Shown here: positions 28,335 through 32,207 of the stretch, in pieces
How positions within the stretch are numbered: the first letter of the stretch is position 1
How the letters are laid out: the number at the start of each line of letters is the position of its first letter
Origin: an uncultured Eubacteriales bacterium
GTDB taxonomy: Bacteria > Bacillota > Clostridia > Christensenellales > UBA1242
DNA: 32,207 nucleotides
Assembly (NCBI GenBank): GCA_949096025.1
Contig: CARXKP010000009.1
Location: 1-32,207, forward strand
Reading direction: 5' to 3'
Notes under the pieces: model-generated
What the model was told of the DNA's origin: nothing
Seen by the model: only the letters and a program-made list of their open reading frames with translations
Database searches by the model: none
Made by a program: the position numbers and the translations under genes

Positions 28335-29243
28335 GTGGAAGAAATACTGCGTGTTGAAAATCTTTCAAAATCTTTTGGTGAGTTGAAGGCTGTTGATGAA
28401 CTTAGTTTTGCTGTTGAAAAAGGAAAGTTCTTTGCTTTTTTAGGACAAAATGGAGCAGGGAAAAGTACTACTATAAATATGCTTATTGGTACTATTATAA
28501 AAGATAGTGGCAATATTATTTATGCGGGTAATAAGAACTTTAAGGAGTTTAAAGATAAAATAGGTGTTGTTTTTCAAAACAACATTTTTGATAAAATGTT
28601 GACTGCTGAAGAAAATATGAAACTTTATGGCAGGCTATATTCAAAGAATAATGAAGATATAAATGCTAGGTATGAGGAACTTGCAGAACTTTTTAAATTT
28701 AAAAAATTTGAAAAAAAGAAATTTAAATCACTTTCTGGTGGTCAAAAAAGAAGGCTTGAAATTGCTCGAGCTCTTTTTAATACACCAGAGATATTATTTT
28801 TAGACGAACCAACGACAGGACTTGACCCAAAGACAAGAATTGACGTTTGGAAAATAATAAACGGCATCCGCACTTCCTATGGGATGACAGTGTTTTTGAC
28901 AACTCATTATATGGAAGAAACAGCAGATGCGGATGAAGTGGTTATAATTGATAATGGCAAGAAAATAGCAGAAGGCTCTCCTGCATTTTTGAAAGAAAAA
29001 TTTTCAAGTGACAGAATAAAGATAGTCCCTGTTGACGAGGAAAAATTTGAAAAACTTATTGAGGCCAGAGAATATATCAAGATAGCCGACCAATATGAAT
29101 TTTTATTAAAAAATGCACAAGAGGAGATAGAATTATTAACTTTATATAAAAATGAAATTAAGTTTTTTGAGGTGCTTAGAGGAAGTATGGACGATGTCTT
29201 TTTAAATGCTGTTGGAAAGGGCATTGGGGAGGAAGAAGAGTGA
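28335..29243 (+). CDS. ABC transporter ATP-binding protein
   Basis: ATPase of a DrrA/ABC-2-type exporter. Walker A 'GQNGAGKST', Q-loop 'VVFQNN', signature 'LSGGQKRRLEIARALF', Walker B 'EILFLDEPTTGLDP' and H-loop 'LTTHYMEE' are all complete. The C-terminal 80 residues form the usual extra domain of this group. Starts with GTG after GAAGGG; the stop overlaps the permease start (GTGA). Together they form one exporter, substrate unknown. Confidence 0.93.
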   Translation: MEEILRVENLSKSFGELKAVDELSFAVEKGKFFAFLGQNGAGKSTTINMLIGTIIKDSGNIIYAGNKNFKEFKDKIGVVFQNNIFDKMLTAEENMKLYGRLYSKNNEDINARYEELAELFKFKKFEKKKFKSLSGGQKRRLEIARALFNTPEILFLDEPTTGLDPKTRIDVWKIINGIRTSYGMTVFLTTHYMEETADADEVVIIDNGKKIAEGSPAFLKEKFSSDRIKIVPVDEEKFEKLIEAREYIKIADQYEFLLKNAQEEIELLTLYKNEIKFFEVLRGSMDDVFLNAVGKGIGEEEE

Positions 29244-30184
29244 AAAACATTTTTGCTTTGACAAAGCGTAATTGCTTGTTATTTTTAAGAAGTAAATCTA
29301 CAGTATTTTTTTCTTTTTTTTCAAGTATTATTTTAGTTGTATTATATTTTTTATTTATAGCAAAACTTTACGCCCAGGGTTTTAATGAGCTAGTTGACGG
29401 TATTATGAATTCTAAACAACTCAACTTTGCAATCTATTCACAGATGATAGTTGGGGTTTTAGTTATTAATTCTGTTTCGCTTTCAGTTGGAATGTTTACC
29501 TTTATGGCAATAGATTTTGAAAAGAGAAAAACAGATGCCTTTTTGCTTACTAAAGCCACTAAATTTCAACTTATTATTTCATATCTACTTTCAGCACTTT
29601 TAGTTAGTTTTGTTCTTAACTTATTTATGTTTATATTAGCAGTTCTTATTATTGGAATTGCAACCTCATATTGGCTGAGTGCGGGAGCATTTTTTGCAGT
29701 TGTTGGAGTGCTTATTATATTGACTGTTGTAAGTTGCTCTATTATGCTTTTAATAACTACGCTTGTTCGTTCATCAACAGCACTTGGAGTTATAAATGGA
29801 ATTATAGGTACAATTCTAGGTTTTCTTTGTGGTATTTATATGCCTTATTCTAATATGGGAAATGGAGCAAAATATGTCGGTTCTTTTTTGCCATTTACAC
29901 ATTTTGCAATCTGGCTTAAGCAAATTGTGCTTAATAATGTTTTTTATCAACTAAACCTTCCGGATGAATTTGTTTCTGTTGTACGAGAACAATGCTTTTC
30001 TGCAGAAAATATTGGCTTTTGTGGCTTGAATGCTCCACTTTGGGTAATGATATTAATAGGTTCAATCTTTGCATTAATTTGCATCGGAATTTCAATCTTT
30101 TTAATTAATACTAAAGGTTTTAGCGGACAGCCTAAACATATTAATGATAAGAAAAAGAAGGATTTACTAAAGAAAAGCAAATAA
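29240..30184 (+). CDS. ABC-2 type transporter permease
   Basis: 314 aa membrane subunit with about six helices: one near residues 20-42, a large loop, then helices around 70-90, 105-135, 143-170, 177-200 and 263-290. 'GFLCGIYMPYSNMGNGAKYVGSFLPFTHF' is the typical ABC-2 conserved stretch with P-x-x-H/F at the loop before the last helices. GTG start coupled to the ATPase stop by a four-base overlap. The pair may export a drug, lipid or peptide; nothing in the window identifies it. Confidence 0.9.
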   Translation: MKNIFALTKRNCLLFLRSKSTVFFSFFSSIILVVLYFLFIAKLYAQGFNELVDGIMNSKQLNFAIYSQMIVGVLVINSVSLSVGMFTFMAIDFEKRKTDAFLLTKATKFQLIISYLLSALLVSFVLNLFMFILAVLIIGIATSYWLSAGAFFAVVGVLIILTVVSCSIMLLITTLVRSSTALGVINGIIGTILGFLCGIYMPYSNMGNGAKYVGSFLPFTHFAIWLKQIVLNNVFYQLNLPDEFVSVVREQCFSAENIGFCGLNAPLWVMILIGSIFALICIGISIFLINTKGFSGQPKHINDKKKKDLLKKSK

Positions 30185-30193
30185 AACTCTATA

Positions 30194-30223
30194 TTGACTT
30201 TTGACTTTATATTATGTTATACT
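30194..30223 (+). promoter_or_regulatory. Promoter of the histidine-phosphatase gene
   Basis: TTGACT (30194-30199), 18 bases, TATACT (30218-30223) with an extended TGT before the -10. A second TTGACT sits inside the spacer. Confidence 0.55.
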
Positions 30224-30291
30224 TTATTTATAGTATAATATGACAAAAGAAATGAAGTTGTTTTAATTTGTCAATTAAAAAGGATAAAGAT

Positions 30292-30840
30292 ATGAGTTTA
30301 TATTTTATAAGACACGGACAGACCGTTTTAAATACTAAAGTTATGTTTAATGGAGAGGTTGACGAAGAACTTAATGAAACTGGTATTGTTCAGGCAACTA
30401 AAGCGGGAGAGAAGTTTAAAGATGTTAAGATAGACCTAATTTACTGCTCGCCTTTAAAAAGAACAAGACATACAATGGAACTTTTAAATTTTGATAAAAA
30501 TATCCCAGTAATTTATGAAGAAAGACTTGTTGAACGCAAAGCAGGAGAACTTGCACATAAAGAAATTGATATGGATTTTCTTCAAAATGTGTTTTTAAAT
30601 ATAAATACTGATGTTAAAGTTGAAGGAATGGAAACGGTAGATGAAGTTTTTAAACGTGTACATAGTGTACTAGATGAGATAAAAGAAAAACATTCTGATA
30701 AAAATGTCTTGATTGTTGCACACGGATTTGTTGGTAGAGCGATTTACTTCTATTTTAATAAATTGCCAGAGAGTGGCAAACTTGGTGATTGTCCAGAGAG
30801 TTTTCCGCAAAATTGCGAAGTGCGTGAATACGTATTGTAA
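30292..30840 (+). CDS. Histidine phosphatase family protein
   Basis: Phosphoglycerate-mutase-like phosphatase. The catalytic 'FIRHGQT' opens the protein, with 'LNETGIVQATKAGEKF', 'LIYCSPLKRTRHTMELL' (second Arg), 'ERLVERKAGELAHKE' (Glu) and 'NVLIVAHGFVGR' (second His) following, so all catalytic residues are present. 182 aa is normal for small members such as CobC/PhoE-like enzymes. I chose the ATG at 30292, behind AAAGGATA; a TTG upstream is unlikely. Substrate unknown. Confidence 0.9.
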   Translation: MSLYFIRHGQTVLNTKVMFNGEVDEELNETGIVQATKAGEKFKDVKIDLIYCSPLKRTRHTMELLNFDKNIPVIYEERLVERKAGELAHKEIDMDFLQNVFLNINTDVKVEGMETVDEVFKRVHSVLDEIKEKHSDKNVLIVAHGFVGRAIYFYFNKLPESGKLGDCPESFPQNCEVREYVL

Positions 30841-30894
30841 AATCAAAAGAAAAATTTTTGAAATGGTAGTAAAAATAAAAAGGAGAGTGGTATT

Positions 30895-32148
30895 ATGGAT
30901 TTATTAAATGAAGTCATAATTCCTATAAGAGAAAAAATTAAAGAAGTACAGGGAGTATCAAAAGACAACAAAAGGGCCGAGAAGTTAAATATAATAGCAC
31001 AAATTGGTGTTTTGAGGACTGACCTAGAAAAGTTAAGAGCACAAACCTCAAGCAAAATTGATGCTAAGAGGGCTGAGAGGGATGCTGTTCTTGATAAAAT
31101 TATTGATAAACTTGGACTTAAGTTTAATATTTCTGTGCTTGCTCGTCCAGTCGTTATATTTAATGAACAAAGTGAAGTTAAAAGTATGGACGGAGAAGTT
31201 ATTACAACCTCAAGTTTTAGAGATATGTATGGAAATAGAGTTTTTGCTCGCGAGGTAATAAGGGATGTCCCTGAAAAAAAAGTTTTTGAACTTGATTTGC
31301 GTGAATCTCGTAGAATGGAAAAACGCCTTTTAGCAAAAACAGATGTTCACGATTTTGTTTCTAAGTATATGGTCAAAGATAATTCTCTTTCTTGGCTTGT
31401 CGATAAATTTTATCCAAATGCTCAAAAAGGAAAACTTGCAAAAGTGATTAAAGAACTCGATGAAGATTATGCCGGTGAAACTCGTTCAAGTTTAGAGGTT
31501 AAGTACAATGAGGCTAGAGTTGAAAGCCAAACTTATCCTAAAAAATTGGAAAAACAAAGAAATATTGTTAGAAGATTTGAAGATAAAAGTGAGAGAAATC
31601 CAAAAGTAAAGGCTAAGTATGAAGAACAGCTAGCAATTCTTAGAGAAATAGAAGAAAAAATGGCATTTGCTAAAAAAGCAGAAGAAAGGGCTCTTGAGGG
31701 GCTAGAATTATTTGGCAAAAAGGCAAGAATTGAAAAGCAAATTAAGCAAATGGAAGAGATGCTTTCGACTCCAGAACTTAAAGATCTGGTTGCTCAGTTT
31801 GATACTAAACTTCAAGAATTTAATTTAGTTTTGCAAGAAACAAAACCTACAGTAGACTCGGCAAATGAAATTGAAAAGAAAATTAAATCTCTTCAAAAGA
31901 AAAGTAGTGAAATTGAAAGAGAGATTTACGATGGAGATATTGCTCCATCGAAAGAAGTGGAAAATTTGATTTGTGAAGAAATACAAAAACTTGTGGATGG
32001 AGGATTTGGACAAAAGTATTCTATAGAGGAAATTAATGATTCTGCTGATGAGTATGTTATGCCAAGAAAAATTGATAATATTGAAGCAAAAATCATTACA
32101 GAACTTTTAGATCAAATGGAATCTGCAAACGAAAAAGAGATGGAGTAA
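30895..32148 (+). CDS. Coiled-coil protein of unknown function
   Basis: 417 aa, mostly charged helices. A first coiled coil covers about residues 15-70 and long ones about 200-350 ('YPKKLEKQRNIVRRFEDKSER', 'EEKMAFAKKAEERALEGLE', 'KKIKSLQKKSSEIERE'). A non-helical segment (about 75-125) reads 'VVIFNEQSEVKSMDGEVITTSSFRDMYGN' and may be a small beta domain. No membrane segment. ATG follows AAAGGAGAGTGGT. A scaffold role is possible but not shown. No family recognised. The last 59 bases of the window hold nothing I can identify. Confidence 0.75.
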   Translation: MDLLNEVIIPIREKIKEVQGVSKDNKRAEKLNIIAQIGVLRTDLEKLRAQTSSKIDAKRAERDAVLDKIIDKLGLKFNISVLARPVVIFNEQSEVKSMDGEVITTSSFRDMYGNRVFAREVIRDVPEKKVFELDLRESRRMEKRLLAKTDVHDFVSKYMVKDNSLSWLVDKFYPNAQKGKLAKVIKELDEDYAGETRSSLEVKYNEARVESQTYPKKLEKQRNIVRRFEDKSERNPKVKAKYEEQLAILREIEEKMAFAKKAEERALEGLELFGKKARIEKQIKQMEEMLSTPELKDLVAQFDTKLQEFNLVLQETKPTVDSANEIEKKIKSLQKKSSEIEREIYDGDIAPSKEVENLICEEIQKLVDGGFGQKYSIEEINDSADEYVMPRKIDNIEAKIITELLDQMESANEKEME

Positions 32149-32207
32149 GTAAAAAAGATAAGGCCAGTTACGTGATTTTTAAAACACATCTTGAAATTTA
32201 TGCTATT

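Overview
The window looks like a chromosomal stretch from an AT-rich Gram-positive (Bacillota/Clostridia-like) bacterium, probably an uncultured or gut lineage. The signs are strong AGGAGG-type ribosome binding sites, frequent 4-11 base gene overlaps, tRNA genes with encoded CCA, TTGACT/TATAAT-type promoters, one lipoprotein and one membrane-anchored Ig-repeat protein. I see no rRNA, phage genes, insertion sequences or CRISPR array. All family names come from reading motifs in the translations; no searches were run.

Left part (1-9804). A tRNA-Leu on the minus strand is followed by a long plus-strand run of small genes: a GNAT acetyltransferase, a decayed peptidase E-like gene, coaE and coaD (the last two steps of CoA synthesis), a methyltransferase, an inositol-monophosphatase-like phosphatase, a zeta-toxin-like P-loop protein, a nucleoside 2-deoxyribosyltransferase, an endonuclease/exonuclease/phosphatase-fold protein and a Nudix hydrolase. 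Many of these act on phosphate esters or nucleotides. A lipoprotein gene with its own promoter ends the run and meets, at a shared terminator, a large minus-strand surface protein with eight Ig-like (Big_3-type) repeats.

Middle (9941-14275). An ASCH-domain gene comes first. Next is a two-gene operon (extended NAD-dependent epimerase plus a flavodoxin/2[4Fe-4S] protein) behind a promoter with two palindromes. A Sel1-like repeat protein, an unrecognised helical protein and a tRNA-Arg follow.

Core system (14323-22614). Nine tightly overlapping minus-strand genes form one operon: an IPP-isomerase-like Nudix hydrolase, a divergent GTP cyclohydrolase II-like enzyme, a radical SAM enzyme with viperin-like features, a TrpF-type isomerase without any trp neighbours, a new-looking PRTase-like protein, a cyclase/formamidase-family hydrolase, an APRT-like phosphoribosyltransferase, a HAD protein with an altered active site, and a thymidylate-kinase-like P-loop kinase. 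Divergent from it lies a Nudix-winged-helix (NrtR-type) regulator with a degenerate Nudix box. The region between them holds two 17-base palindromes that overlap a consensus promoter for the operon, and a third, weaker site over the regulator's own promoter. My inference is that this is an NrtR-type-controlled pathway that opens a purine or similar ring, rearranges its ribose and builds a modified nucleotide or nucleoside. It matches no pathway I know and is the best candidate here for an undescribed system.

Right part (22627-32207). Three tandem DUF4116-repeat paralogues share one strong promoter. They are followed by a YjdF/DUF2238-like membrane protein, a cysteine synthase-family enzyme on the minus strand, a three-gene operon with an ABC exporter, a histidine phosphatase and a coiled-coil protein.
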